Shown here: positions 44,308 to 53,797 of the stretch, piece by piece
How positions within the stretch are numbered: position 1 is the stretch's first letter
Layout of the letters: each line of letters begins with the position of its first letter
Assembly (NCBI RefSeq): GCF_011492965.1
Contig: NZ_CP045121.1
Location: forward strand, 1,364,001 to 1,428,000
DNA from: Rubrobacter marinus
GTDB lineage: Bacteria; Actinomycetota; Rubrobacteria; Rubrobacterales; Rubrobacteraceae
Length of the DNA: 64,000 bases
Direction: 5' to 3'
Made by a program: the position numbers and the translations under genes
The notes under the pieces: generated by a model
What the model was told of the DNA's origin: nothing
The model's database searches: none
The model's input: the letters and a program-made list of their open reading frames with translations, nothing else

Positions 44308-46199
44308 AGGGCGCGCGACACGTGCCCGCGCCGTCTGCAAACGCTCGAGGAGCGCGTTACCCGACCCGCCCGTCGAGCATTGGGGCTCGTCGCAGGGTGA
44401 TGCTGGTCCTGACCATGTTCTTAGCCTTCTTCGCGACACTGCCGACCACGGCCCGGGCAGCCTCCCCGGCCGACGAGGCCTGCCGCGGCTGGTACGGGGA
44501 GCAGGCCCCCGACGAGCAGGCCCGGGAGGACAACGAGGCGCAGGTGGGTCAGGACGTGGACGAGGATGGCTGCACCGGAATGCTCGCGACCCCCGGCTCG
44601 AACGGCCCGGTCGAGGGAGCATCGACAGAGGAAGACACGCCGGAGAAGGACGGCGCCTCCGGCGGGGAGGAGTTCGCACAGGCAGAGGGTCCGCCTGACG
44701 CGCCCGGAACGACCACCGGGGAGGGGCAGCCAGAGTGCGCCGAGCGGTTCGAGTCCGATACCCCCGAAGAGCAGACGCGCGAGCGGGAGGAAGACCGGCA
44801 GTTCAACGTGGACAACGACGGGGACGGGTGCATAGCCGAGGAGCCCGCGGAGGACTCCACCGGTATGGACGGAACGCCCGCCGATGCCCCTTCGGGGGAG
44901 GGCGTCCCAAGAGGGACCTCCGGGTCCGCAGACGACGGTGGCCTGACCGGGATGGTTCTGGGCTTCTTCCGGGGCATCCTGCAATGGTTGTGGGACAACA
45001 CCTTCGGTTGGGCCCTGGAGCAGATGGCCGAGGCCTTCGAGACCGACCTGCTCTCCCTGCCTACCCTGGAGGGTCGAGGCGACCTGCTCGGATTCTACAC
45101 GGGGGCCGTTGAGAAGCTCAGGCCCGCGATCCTGGTCGGCATCCTGCTCCTCGGGATTCTCATGATGGTCCGCTCGGACAACTACGACCTCGCCTACGCC
45201 GGCTTCCAGGGGCTCCCGAAGCTAATGGGCGTGGCGATGGCGATGGCCTTCCTGCCGCAGTTCATGGGAGAGTTATCGCGCATAACCGCGGGCATCACCG
45301 ACGCCTTCTTCCCGAGCAGCGGGGACGTGAACGGCGCCGGCCAGGAGCTCTTCAAGGCGGCCGTCGGGAACATGGCCGTGGCGAACTTCTTGAACGTCAT
45401 CTTGCTCGTAGCGGCGGCCTGGGTCGGGATGTTGGTGATGATCGTGGCGCTCCTGAAGAGCGTCCTCTACGCCGTCCTCTTCGTCGCCGGGCCCTTTGCC
45501 CTCGTCGCCTCGCTCGTGCCCGGCCTCAGCTCGCTCGCCGGCTCCTGGTTTCGGGGCGTCCTCGCCTGCGCGGCGATCCCCGCGCTGTGGTCGATCGAGC
45601 TCGGCGTCGGCGTGCTCGCGGTCGAGAGCCCGCAGGCGTTCTTCGGCGAGGGGGCGAGCACGCTGGGCTTCGTCTCCGAGGGCGCCGTAGTGGCCGTAGG
45701 CGCCATCCTTATACTGTGGGTGATGTACAAGACGCCGTTCAAGGTCATCGAGTGGGCCTTCAACGTCCAACTGCCGGGCCGCGGGGGACTCGTAGGCTTG
45801 GCGAAGACAGCGGCGAGCTTGGCCGTTGGCATACCCGTCAAAACCGCAGTGGCCTCCGCCGTAAAGAGCGCCACGAACCGCACCTCCAGTGGTTCCACCG
45901 GGGGCACCGTGACGAATTCCGGTGGGGGTAGCGCGAACGGTGCGTCGCCGCAACGCATGCCCGGTAGGACGGAGAAAGCCGATAGCGGTGAGGCGACCCG
46001 GAGGATCCAGCAGGCCCGGCGCCAGGGCCAGCAGGCGCGCAGGGCCGAAAACGTCTCCAGGAGCACTCTGAAATACCTCAAGCAGATGGACGTACGCGAC
46101 GAGGGCAAGGAGAGGTTTATGCAAGGTCGACCGCGCGGAGGCAGAGATACCGGTATGGGCGGCAGCCGCACTGGCGATCGGTCGTGGGACAAGCGGTAA
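44292..46199 (+). CDS. VirB6/TrbL-like channel protein with Ca-binding-like motifs
   Basis: About 635 residues from GTG 44292 (ATG 44400 is an alternative directly ahead of the signal segment). MLVLTMFLAFFATLPTTARA is a signal peptide. An acidic N-terminal part carries two DxDxDG-like motifs (QDVDEDGC, NVDNDGDGC) like thrombospondin type-3 repeats. About six hydrophobic segments follow (e.g. AILVGILLLGILMMV, ANFLNVILLVAAAWVGMLVM, LYAVLFVAGPFALVASLV), then a Gln/Arg-rich cytoplasmic tail. VirB6/TrbL proteins line the inner-membrane pore. The exposed acidic N-terminus is unusual for them. Confidence 0.7.
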   Translation: MDPAVKGARHVPAPSANARGARYPTRPSSIGARRRVMLVLTMFLAFFATLPTTARAASPADEACRGWYGEQAPDEQAREDNEAQVGQDVDEDGCTGMLATPGSNGPVEGASTEEDTPEKDGASGGEEFAQAEGPPDAPGTTTGEGQPECAERFESDTPEEQTREREEDRQFNVDNDGDGCIAEEPAEDSTGMDGTPADAPSGEGVPRGTSGSADDGGLTGMVLGFFRGILQWLWDNTFGWALEQMAEAFETDLLSLPTLEGRGDLLGFYTGAVEKLRPAILVGILLLGILMMVRSDNYDLAYAGFQGLPKLMGVAMAMAFLPQFMGELSRITAGITDAFFPSSGDVNGAGQELFKAAVGNMAVANFLNVILLVAAAWVGMLVMIVALLKSVLYAVLFVAGPFALVASLVPGLSSLAGSWFRGVLACAAIPALWSIELGVGVLAVESPQAFFGEGASTLGFVSEGAVVAVGAILILWVMYKTPFKVIEWAFNVQLPGRGGLVGLAKTAASLAVGIPVKTAVASAVKSATNRTSSGSTGGTVTNSGGGSANGASPQRMPGRTEKADSGEATRRIQQARRQGQQARRAENVSRSTLKYLKQMDVRDEGKERFMQGRPRGGRDTGMGGSRTGDRSWDKR

Positions 46200-46367
46200 C
46201 CGAGAAGCGGTGAGCCGTCCGACGAAGCGAGAGGCGCGAACATCCGCATCCTCCAGACGACGATTCTGCTAGCGCTGCTCCTGGAGCTCCCGAGTGGGAG
46301 TGGTCGGGAACGGCATCGCCCCTCCGCCAGGGAGAAGAGGATCGCGCGTGCCGAGAGGAGGGAGCTT

Positions 46368-46856
46368 GTGCGATCGGCGCTGCGTGCCACGGCGGCCCAC
46401 GGCTACTACGTCTTCGACGAGCTCATGACCGAGGAGGCCGGGACCATCGACTTCCTGGCCGTGGGGCCCGTGGGCGCGTGCGTGATCGTCGTGCGCGAAG
46501 AGGAGGGAGACGTCACCGCGGACGTGGACGGCGCGCTGTACCTCAACGGGCGGTGCTTCGAGGACGACCCTAAGCGTCAAGCCGAGGACCTCGTGGCCGC
46601 TGTGAACTCAAAATTGGCAGACACTGGAGCGCACACTTACCACGTCGTCTGCTTCACGCGGGCGGAGCTCTACTACCTGGGCGAGAACCCCGACGAGACA
46701 CTGAAGGGGATCTGCCCGACTTGGGATCTGGCTCTGCCTTTTGCGAGCGCGCCGACGGCGCATACGCCGGCCGACGTGGCGGAACTGGCCGACCGGATCA
46801 GCGAGGCCTACGGACGCCCTCCATTCGTGATCCCGGAGGGAGTCGATGCCCGGTGA
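46368..46856 (+). CDS. NERD-like domain protein
   Basis: 162 residues from GTG 46368 with GAGAGGAGGG upstream. The pattern GYYVFDELMTEEAGTIDFLA through VGACVIVVREEEG, then LYLNGRCFEDDPKRQAEDLV, resembles the NERD domain, related to PD-(D/E)XK nucleases. The usual VIExK catalytic run is replaced by VIVVREEEG, so nuclease activity is doubtful. It overlaps the next gene by four bases (GTGA) and is therefore in the same operon as the primase-like protein. Confidence 0.6.
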   Translation: MRSALRATAAHGYYVFDELMTEEAGTIDFLAVGPVGACVIVVREEEGDVTADVDGALYLNGRCFEDDPKRQAEDLVAAVNSKLADTGAHTYHVVCFTRAELYYLGENPDETLKGICPTWDLALPFASAPTAHTPADVAELADRISEAYGRPPFVIPEGVDAR

Positions 46857-48282
46857 GCACGCGTACCGGCAACCAGGGAAGCGACGGGATGCCCACCAGC
46901 CGTAAGCGGTACGACAAGAAACTCGTTCGCGACAGGACGACCGAGCTGCTTGCCATCCGGCTGGGCCCGGGCAAGGACCAGGGCGCCAGGCTGGTGTGGG
47001 GCTGCCCGGCCTGCGGCAAGCAGGACAAATACTCCGTGAAGAGGTCGGAGCGGAAGGGCGGCTGCCTGGTCGAGGACTGCCGCCTCTCGGGCTACGACGA
47101 CGTCTTCGGCATGCTGGCCAAGCTCGAGGGCCTCGACTACCACGCGGACTTCCTGGCCGTGCTCGCCAAGGCCTACGAGCTGCTCGGGCTGGAGCCCGCT
47201 GGCGGAGGTGCCGAGCCCCCAGCAAAGGCCGGTATCCGGAAGAACGTCGGCGTCACGCCGCCGGTCAAGGTCTCCTCGAAGGCGTCGTCTCGGGCAGTGC
47301 CGGTACGTCAGCGCGCCGCGGACTCGAAGAACCGGGAACGGCGCGGCAACGAGGAAGACGTCCCCGAGAACCTCGACGCACGCCTGGACCTCGCCGGACG
47401 GGTGTACAGGCGGATACTCGAGCTCTGCCCCCTGGAGACCAGTGACCGCAGCTACCTCAGAGCTCGCGGGCTCTCCCATGAGACCATAAGGAAAGGGCGC
47501 TTCGGCACCGTGACCGCCGGGCGAGCCCGTCACCTCAAGGGGTACTCCAGCGCGAGTTCGGACGCGAGGAGTTGCTGTCGGTGCCCGGTTTCTCCGAGGA
47601 CACGGAGAACGGCCGCTTCAAGTTCACGCTCACCGGGGACTACTTGTTGATCCCTTACCACGACGCGAGGGGCCGCGTCACCACGATCGAGGGCCGCTGC
47701 GTGGGGGAGCCGCCGGAGGGGATGGGCAAGTACGTCTCCTTGCGCCGTGCGGGTAACCACCTGTATCTCTTCCCCGGTCACCGGCCGGAGGACACCTTGG
47801 CCGTCTGCGAGGGCGCGATGGGAGCGATCGTGGCCGCCGAGTGCGGGCTCGCGGTCGGAGCAATCATGGGTTGCGAGTGCTTCCGCGCCAGTTCCTCGCT
47901 TGAGACGCTCGACGGCGATCCTGGTGACCCGCTTCTGGAGCTGAAGGGCACGGACTTCGGCGGCCGGACGGTCCCGTACATCCCGGACGCCGACGATCCG
48001 CCGAACCCGAACGTGCTCAAGGCAGCCCCCAAAGCGGCGCGTTGGATCGCAGAGCCCCAGAACGGCCGTGCGGCCGTGGCACTGCTGCCCGTAGGGGCCG
48101 ACCTAGACGAGTGGCTACTCTCCCTGCCGGCAGGAACCGAAGAGCGCCGCGCACGCTTCGCCGCGCTCCTGGCGGAGGCCAACCCGTCCGAAGAACACGT
48201 CGAACTCTCCCCGGCTCCCCCACAGAGAGGAACCAACCCAAAGCCCCTCCCGCAAGGACGGAAGGGGCCGGTGCGCCGTTAG
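46853..48282 (+). CDS. Primase-like zinc finger/Toprim protein, frameshifted
   Basis: The first frame has GTG 46853 overlapping the previous stop (GTGA). Early zinc-finger residues WGCPACGKQDKYSVKR and CLVEDCR resemble the CHC2 primase finger. After a linker and RSYLRARGLSHETIRKGRFG, the frame changes at the GGGG run 47539-47542; one added G gives HLKGVLQREFGREELLSVPGF and continues to 48282 with total length a multiple of three. The second half (YLLIPYHDARGRVTTIEGRC, LAVCEGAMGAIVAAECGLAV) is Toprim-like, as in DnaG-type and DUF3854 primases. It probably primes the complementary strand after transfer. Confidence 0.65.
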
Positions 48283-48476
48283 CGCGGACCGGGGCGGGAG
48301 GCGGACGGCGGTCGGAGACCCCGGTTCAAGCTTGGCCGCAGCGGCGCCACGAGACCGCCGATCGTACCCCCCCGAACGGTACGACTCCGGATGGCGGCGC
48401 CGAGAAGGGCGGGCATGGCTCCGGCGATGATGTCTCTTCGCCGGCCGCCTCGACCCTCGGGGACACTACGAAGCCT

Positions 48477-50171
48477 GTGGTTGAAGCCCCCGCGTCTCAG
48501 ACCGGCTTGTGGGAAGGGGCGGGGGACTTAGACCCGAAAGTTTTTAAGGTGAAGGACGCGGCTACGGAAGCTGACGGGCGGGCGGAGCAGCGTGGAGTTT
48601 CCCGGGGCGCACGCAAACTGCGCGATGAGGTCTACCGGGCCATGATCGAAGCCCTGCCGCCCAAGAAAGAACACCTCGAGGCGCTCGAGAAGGAGGGCGT
48701 CATGCCCGCGACGGCCCGGGTGGGGCGCTTCGCCTCCCTCGACCGGGACCGGGCCGAGCGGGTCGCTACCGAACTGACCGGGCGCTTCGGCGCCAAGAGG
48801 CTCCTCCGCGTGCCCGGTTTCGAGCCAAACGGTGCGAGAAGGATTCGACTCTCCCTGGCCGCAAGCTCCGCTGAAGAGCACGTGCTCGTCCCCTGCTTCG
48901 ATGTCGAGGGCATGCTCTCCGGCGTCGAGGCCCTGGCGTTCGATCCCAAGACCGGCAATCTGGAGGTCGAAGAGACGGTGCCGCTCGGAGGAGCGGGCAG
49001 CCATCTCTATGTCTTTGCGTACTATGAGCCCGGGCAGGTGGAGGGCTTCTGCGAGGGGGTTCTGGGCGCTCTGCTCGCCGCCCAGGAGGACATCGTGGTC
49101 GGCGCGATCGGGGGCTTCAGGCGCTACGGGGCCGCCTCGGGTCCCGCCGGGAAGCGCCAGCCCTTGGACGCGGTGCTCCCGGAGTTGGAAGGGGTGGACT
49201 TCGACGGGAGGATGGTCGCCTACGTTCCGCGCGCAGGCGCTGCCGTCGGCGAGGGGAACGCCCGCTATCACGAGGCGACGGTGGCGGCCCATTGGCTCGT
49301 CGAGCGTCAGAACGGACGACCCGCCGTGGCGGGCCTGCGAGGCGAAGGGGAGCCCGTCGAGAACCAGCATGAAGCAGACGCCGGCGGCCCCACCTCACTG
49401 GGGGAATGGATCCTGTCTCTGCCGCAGGACGAAGTTAGGGAACGCCTTCGCGAACTCTTCCCTGAGAGTCCCGTCAGAAACGCAGTGCAGGAAGGCGGAG
49501 ACTACGGGAAGGATGCGGTCTGCAACAGGGAAGACGTGCCCCCGCCGCTTCCGTCGAGGACCCTTTACGGCGCCCTCGCGCTCGCCGCCGCCGTCGCGTC
49601 CTCCCTCGACGCCCTGCTCGTTCGCCTGGACAGCTTCGCCGGGCACGTGGTCGTCGGATCCGGAGGCGAGCAGGTACTCTACCCCGGACCCCTGGGCCCT
49701 CTCAGGCGCCTAGCCGACTCGTCGCCCTTCGACGTCCTCCACGAGCTGCACGCCCCCGCCGCGCTCGCCGCCGGCCTAGTGCTGGCTCTCGTTCTCATCG
49801 CCAGGGCCCGTCGGTGCCACCTGGCGCGCTGGAGCGCGTCCAGGATGCGCCTGGAGAAGCGGTGGGAGTTGCACCGGGCGCCTGGTAAAACCGCCTCCCC
49901 GCGCTTCCCCGTCACACCGGGTGAAGCTCTCGCCGCGGCACTCGCGTGGATCTTGACCTTCTTATTCGTGGGCTGGATCACCCGGACTACGGAGGCCCTG
50001 TCGTCTCTAGCCGAACAGCTCGAAGCCGCGCCGGATGTGGGAATTCCCGTCGCGGACCCGCCCCTGATCTCCGCTGGCGCCGCGACGCTGCTCTCGGCGT
50101 TCATTCTCTGGCGGCGCCGGTCCATAAAGGTCGCCGAGGCGAGGATGCTGCAGGGGAAGGTACGACATTGA
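48477..50171 (+). CDS. Membrane-anchored paralogue of the primase/Toprim protein
   Basis: 564 residues from GTG 48477; GTG 48549 is another option, and the frame opens further upstream in disordered sequence. The central part (GVEALAFDPKTGNLEVEETV, GFCEGVLGALLAAQEDIVVG, AAHWLVERQNGRPAVAGL, SLGEWILSLPQDEVRERLRE) aligns by eye with the second half of the preceding protein, so the two are tandem paralogues. This copy lacks the zinc finger and instead ends in about four hydrophobic segments (ALALAAAVASSLDALLV, ALAAGLVLALVLIARA, LAAALAWILTFLFVGWIT, AGAATLLSAFILW). A membrane-bound Toprim-like protein is unusual; a role at the mating channel is conjecture. Confidence 0.6.
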   Translation: MVEAPASQTGLWEGAGDLDPKVFKVKDAATEADGRAEQRGVSRGARKLRDEVYRAMIEALPPKKEHLEALEKEGVMPATARVGRFASLDRDRAERVATELTGRFGAKRLLRVPGFEPNGARRIRLSLAASSAEEHVLVPCFDVEGMLSGVEALAFDPKTGNLEVEETVPLGGAGSHLYVFAYYEPGQVEGFCEGVLGALLAAQEDIVVGAIGGFRRYGAASGPAGKRQPLDAVLPELEGVDFDGRMVAYVPRAGAAVGEGNARYHEATVAAHWLVERQNGRPAVAGLRGEGEPVENQHEADAGGPTSLGEWILSLPQDEVRERLRELFPESPVRNAVQEGGDYGKDAVCNREDVPPPLPSRTLYGALALAAAVASSLDALLVRLDSFAGHVVVGSGGEQVLYPGPLGPLRRLADSSPFDVLHELHAPAALAAGLVLALVLIARARRCHLARWSASRMRLEKRWELHRAPGKTASPRFPVTPGEALAAALAWILTFLFVGWITRTTEALSSLAEQLEAAPDVGIPVADPPLISAGAATLLSAFILWRRRSIKVAEARMLQGKVRH

Positions 50172-50199
50172 GCATGCGCCCCGACGATAGGGGGTCTGA

Positions 50200-50955
50200 G
50201 TGACGCTCGCGTCTGGTAAGGCAGGTACGCTGACCCCCAGGGACCAGGACATCCTGGAGACGATCTTCTTCTGCCGCTATCTCTCCACGGGGCAAATAGC
50301 GGCGCTGTTCTTCACCAGCACGAGCCGCGCCCGCGCCCGTCTGCCGGAGTTGCGGAGGAAGGGCTACGTCGAGGGGCGCACCATGTACGTCAGGGACCCG
50401 ACGTGGGAGGATCGCGCGGCGAGGGAGACCGTCTGGCACCTCAAGAAGGCCGGCTTCGACTCGGTGGTCGAGACGCTAGGCCTCGAAGAGGCCTACGTTC
50501 CCAAGCCGCTCCTGCCCAGGCAGGCCCGTCATTACGTGCTCACCAACGAGCTCTACGTCGCCGCCAAGCCCGGCCTCGACGCCGAACTCGGTCCGTACCC
50601 CGAATGGGAGTGGCGCCACGAGAAGCGCGCCGCCTACGCTGGCGAGTACGAGAACGTCCCCTACGTCCACAAGCCCGACGCCCACATCGTCTTCTGCGGC
50701 CACACCTTCATCGTGGAGAGGCAGACAGCGGAGTCGAAGATCGGGCCGAAGGCCATCCAGAAGAAGGTCCACGACCACAAACGGTACGCTACTCTGAAAT
50801 TAAAGACGCCCACCGAGGTTCTCTTTGCCTGCGATGATCCGGCGGTGGCTCAAAGAGCCGAACGAATTGGCGAGCAGCATGGTCTACGAGTAATGGGTGG
50901 GGACGTGACAAGTATCGCCGATTACGTGTACGCGAGCGCAGTACGGCTCTCATGA
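50200..50955 (+). CDS. Replication-relaxation family protein
   Basis: 251 residues from GTG 50200. The N-terminal winged helix (LTPRDQDILETIFFCRYLST, GQIAALFFTSTSRARARLPE, LRRKGYVE) is characteristic of the replication-relaxation (Replic_Relax) family found beside transfer genes. The C-terminal part (HYVLTNELYVAAKPG, DAHIVFCGHTFIVERQTAES) is the family's second domain with acidic residues. The family may bind origins of transfer or nick DNA; activity is not established. Its stop overlaps the next start (ATGA). Confidence 0.75.
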   Translation: MTLASGKAGTLTPRDQDILETIFFCRYLSTGQIAALFFTSTSRARARLPELRRKGYVEGRTMYVRDPTWEDRAARETVWHLKKAGFDSVVETLGLEEAYVPKPLLPRQARHYVLTNELYVAAKPGLDAELGPYPEWEWRHEKRAAYAGEYENVPYVHKPDAHIVFCGHTFIVERQTAESKIGPKAIQKKVHDHKRYATLKLKTPTEVLFACDDPAVAQRAERIGEQHGLRVMGGDVTSIADYVYASAVRLS

Positions 50956-51350
50956 CGACAGCGGAGTTCCTGCACGAAGCTACCCGCTGTTCAAGGGAGA
51001 GGCCTGCGAGCAAGACCGCTGCAACGGCGCTGACGGTCGGTAGTGCGCTCCACGAACCTCCGCAGTCGGCGTACGAGGAGCAGGACGCGCTGAGGGAGCG
51101 GGGGCGCGAGGAGATCGAGGAGAGGGTCGTCTCCCTGAAGCTGCGCCTCCTCTTCGACGAGATCGCCCGCGTCGACGAGAGTGCCGTCGCCACGGCCCCC
51201 GGAACCGGCGAGGGGCGATTCTGGCGCTCCCTCTCGTCCTCCCTTTGGGCGGAGGCGGAGGAGATGGTCCCGAACCCCGAGGACCTGTACACACACCAGA
51301 TGACCGCCCTCCTGAGGAAAGCGGCGCGGGAGGACGAGTGGCGGGCGTAG
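50952..51350 (+). CDS. Hypothetical helical protein
   Basis: 132 residues, starting in the ATGA overlap with the replication-relaxation gene. Sequence is Ala/Glu/Arg-rich and helical (EIEERVVSLKLRLLFDEIAR, FWRSLSSSLWAEAEEMV). No domain is recognised. Co-translation with its neighbour suggests an accessory protein of DNA processing. Confidence 0.55.
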   Translation: MTTAEFLHEATRCSRERPASKTAATALTVGSALHEPPQSAYEEQDALRERGREEIEERVVSLKLRLLFDEIARVDESAVATAPGTGEGRFWRSLSSSLWAEAEEMVPNPEDLYTHQMTALLRKAAREDEWRA

Positions 51351-51520
51351 GGCGCTTGCCGGCGCTACTTCACCTCCCTTCCCGCTAAAAATCTTGCCCG
51401 TCTGCCGGACGTAGGGTGCACCCGGACGGACCGGTACGAAGCGCGTTGCGCGGCCTTCGGGTTTTCCTGCTCGCTTCGGTCCCCTGGCTCCCTTGCAGTA
51501 AGGAGGCATACCGAAGGGAC

Positions 51521-51727
51521 GTGCTATCCGTGCCGAAAATCGGACGCATGGGCGGAAGCAGAGGAAAGATCAGGCCCGGCGAGTGCGGCCACGTGGCGCC
51601 GGTGATCATACGCGAGGTGGAGCACGGCTACGTGGCCAAGTGCCTCACGTCCGGCACCGACAGACCCGCCAAGGAGAGCTCGGAGGAAGCCCTCAAGGCC
51701 CTGCAGGAGCTCGCGCGAGGTCGGTAG
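51521..51727 (+). CDS. Small conserved-type hypothetical protein
   Basis: 68 residues from GTG 51521, five bases after GAAGGG; AAGGAGG also lies 24 bases upstream. The C-terminal half, VIIREVEHGYVAKCLTSGTD then SSEEALKALQELA, resembles the beta-beta-alpha fold of short HicB-like or DUF1902-like proteins. No HicA partner is present. The 160 bases upstream are non-coding. Confidence 0.45.
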   Translation: MLSVPKIGRMGGSRGKIRPGECGHVAPVIIREVEHGYVAKCLTSGTDRPAKESSEEALKALQELARGR

Positions 51728-51802
51728 CGCAACGACCGACGAACGCCGCCGGGTTCCCTCGGGGCTTCAAGTGCCGCAGAGTACCTGCCATACTTTCGGC
51801 TA

Positions 51803-51820
51803 GGGCCTGTCTGACGGCTC
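51803..51820. repeat. IS left terminal inverted repeat
   Basis: Terminal repeat of the IS5-family element, ending in TCTGACGGCTC, matching the opposite end in reverse complement. A TA lies immediately outside. Confidence 0.8.
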
Positions 51821-52696
51821 ACGAGGACAGCCAGACCATCAGCGAGACGATGACTACCGTCGCCCGGTAGTTGCACGCCCGCTTCTCGTACCTCGTGGCG
51901 ACGCCGCGCCACTGCTTGAGCCGGTTGACGCACCTCTCCACCACGTTGCGCCCGCGGTAAGCCTCCGCGTCGAAGAGCGGCGGCCTGCCCCCGCGCCTCT
52001 TCCTGCGCTCCTTCTGGTCGCGCCTCTCGGGGATGACGTGCGGGATGCCCCGCCGCCTCAGCAGCTTCCGGCACGAGTCGTGGGCGTAGCCGCGGTCGGC
52101 CAGCAGCCGGTGGGGCCGCTTCCGGGGACGGCCGGGAGCTCCGTCGGGGCGCGCCACCCGGATGCCGTCGAGCAACGCCCCGAGCTCGGGGGCCTCGTTG
52201 CGCTGCCCGGCCGTCACCAGCAGAGAGAGCGGGCGGCCCCTGGCGTCGCAGGCGAGGTGCAGCTTGGTCGAGAAGCCACCCCTGCCGCGCCCCAAAGCCT
52301 CGTCGTGCGTGTGCTCTACCCCCCTTTTGAGTCACGACCGCTCGGCCGGTGTCGCGCGCCGGCGGCGTGCTGGTGCGCCCGCACCACCGTCGAGTCGACG
52401 CTCACCTCCCACTCCACCCCGCCGACCGCGTCGGACTTCGTCTGCGCGTGGGCCAGCAGGCGGTCCCAGGTGCCGTCGCGCCGCCAGCGGACGAAGCGGT
52501 CGTAGCAGGTCTGCCAGGGGCCGTAGCGCTCGGGCAGGTCGCGCCAGGGCGAGGCGGTCCTCAGCTTCCACAGGATGCCGTTCACCACCCCGCGGTGGTC
52601 GCGCCAGCGCCCGCCGGGCCGGCCGTGCTCGGGCAGAAGCGGCGCGATCCGCTCCCACGCCCGGTCCGTGGTCTCGCCCCGCTTCACCATCGCCAT
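51819..52696 (-). CDS. IS5-family transposase (two frames joined by -1 shift)
   Basis: ORF A begins near ATG 52696 (MAMVKRGETTDRAWERI) and ends at RDSKGG. ORF B continues as EHTHDEALGRGRGGFSTKLH through NVVERCVNRLKQWRGVATRY. The join is at an AAAAGGGGGG slippery run (52319-52328 on the plus strand, as CCCCCCTTTT), typical of the programmed -1 frameshift of this group. DDE residues are in VSVDSTVVRA, LLADRGYAHD and NVVERCVNRL. So this frameshift is biological, unlike those elsewhere in the window. Confidence 0.87.
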
Positions 52697-52747
52697 CGCC
52701 CCCTCGGCTCCGTCCGCTCCACGGCGAGAAGCTAGCACGACGATGGC

Positions 52748-52765
52748 GAGCCGTCAGATAAGCTC
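52748..52765. repeat. IS right terminal inverted repeat
   Basis: Right terminal repeat of the IS5-family element, GAGCCGTCAGATAAGCTC, followed by TA. It lies about 50 bases upstream of the transposase start on the minus strand. Confidence 0.8.
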
Positions 52766-52954
52766 TAAGCCACGAAAGCTCTGCCGGAAGTCAGACCTCG
52801 CCATCGATCCCCCAGCGTGGAGCCGGAGCGACGGCGGCGGAGAGCCCGTCCCGACCCCCGCCCGACGGTCGGCGCTGTTGGGCCGACCGACGCGGGTTCC
52901 CCAATACGGCCGCCGCCAACTCCTTGTGGCGCGGTGCCAGGGGAAGGAGTATCG

Positions 52955-53511
52955 GTGGGTCAAGAACGGAAAGAAGGGTTCGATGGCCTGGTGAGGCTGG
53001 TGCGCGGGCGCATCAGCCTCACCAGGAACAAGCGTCTTCGGGCCGCACTCTCGGAGGGCGGCGACCCCTTCCAGCGCCTCTCCGAGGAGCTGCTGGCCGC
53101 GGTGGTGATCGAGTGGACGAAGGATCGTCCGGACGGTAGCCCCCCGGCCTCTGCGGAGGACCTCTCGCCTCGGGAGCTCGGCTCGTTGACCAACCGGGTC
53201 GCAAGACGCCTGGAGAGGCAGGCCGACGAGGGGACAAGGTGGTTGGCGCCCTCCGGCGGGAGCCCGGGTATCTCGACGAGGACGAAGTATCCGAGATAGA
53301 GGAGAAGCTGAGGAGCATCACGAAGCTCGCGGGCCTGAGCCCGCGGGAGAGGGACGTTTACGAACTCTCGCTGCACCCCGACGTGGAGGAGGCCGAGATA
53401 CCGTACATACTCGGCCTGGAGCCCGAGTCGGTCACCAAAACCAAGTACCGCATGATGAAGAAGTTGAGGCAAGCGGCTGCTGAGGGCGGGTACTCGGAAA
53501 AGTTTGAGTAA
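52955..53511 (+). CDS. Sigma-region-4-like protein, frameshifted
   Basis: GTG 52955 follows GGAAGGAG. Frame one (LVRLVRGRISLTRNKRLRAA through NRVARRLERQADEG) changes at the GGGG run near 53228; one added G gives DEGDKVVGALRREPGYLDED and restores a 185-residue protein. The C-terminus, GLSPRERDVYELSLHPDVEE followed by VTKTKYRMMKKLRQAA, resembles the helix-turn-helix of sigma-70 region 4. It could be an element-encoded sigma or anti-sigma-like regulator. As written, a second gene could instead begin at GTG 53239. Confidence 0.55.
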
Positions 53512-53797
53512 TTTCTGGGAGAACTGTCCATAATCGGCTGCACCAAGTGCATAGCAGGTGACGACGAAGGTTTCCCGCTTGGAGCAGTAAAACGGGGTCG
53601 CCCTTGACGGACTCGTCGTAACCCCCGAGACGCACAGCGGGACAAATCTTGTCCGCTCAAGGCCAGATTTCCGGTGCCAAGTGTTACGGGTATTGACTTC
53701 TGCAATGGTGGTCTGTATTCTGGCTCAAGTTGTCGGACTGCGCCCAAAAGCGGGCGCTCTTACTTTTTGTACGTCTTTCGCCGTTTCCGTGGGGGGT

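Larger units (their letters stand above)
51803..52765. mobile_element. IS5-family (IS427-group-like) insertion sequence
   Basis: A 963-base element bounded by 18-base imperfect inverted repeats: 51803-51820 (GGGCCTGTCTGACGGCTC) and the complement of 52748-52765 (GAGCTTATCTGACGGCTC). The 12 central bases TCTGACGGCTC are shared exactly. A TA dinucleotide flanks both ends (51801-51802 and 52766-52767), as expected for the short target duplication of this group. It encodes one transposase on the minus strand. It has inserted between the small gene at 51521 and the sigma-like gene at 52955. Confidence 0.88.

Noticed and set aside
51628..52335. 235-residue minus-strand frame overlapping the IS
   Set aside because: It is an alternative frame of the transposase region without DDE motifs in order.
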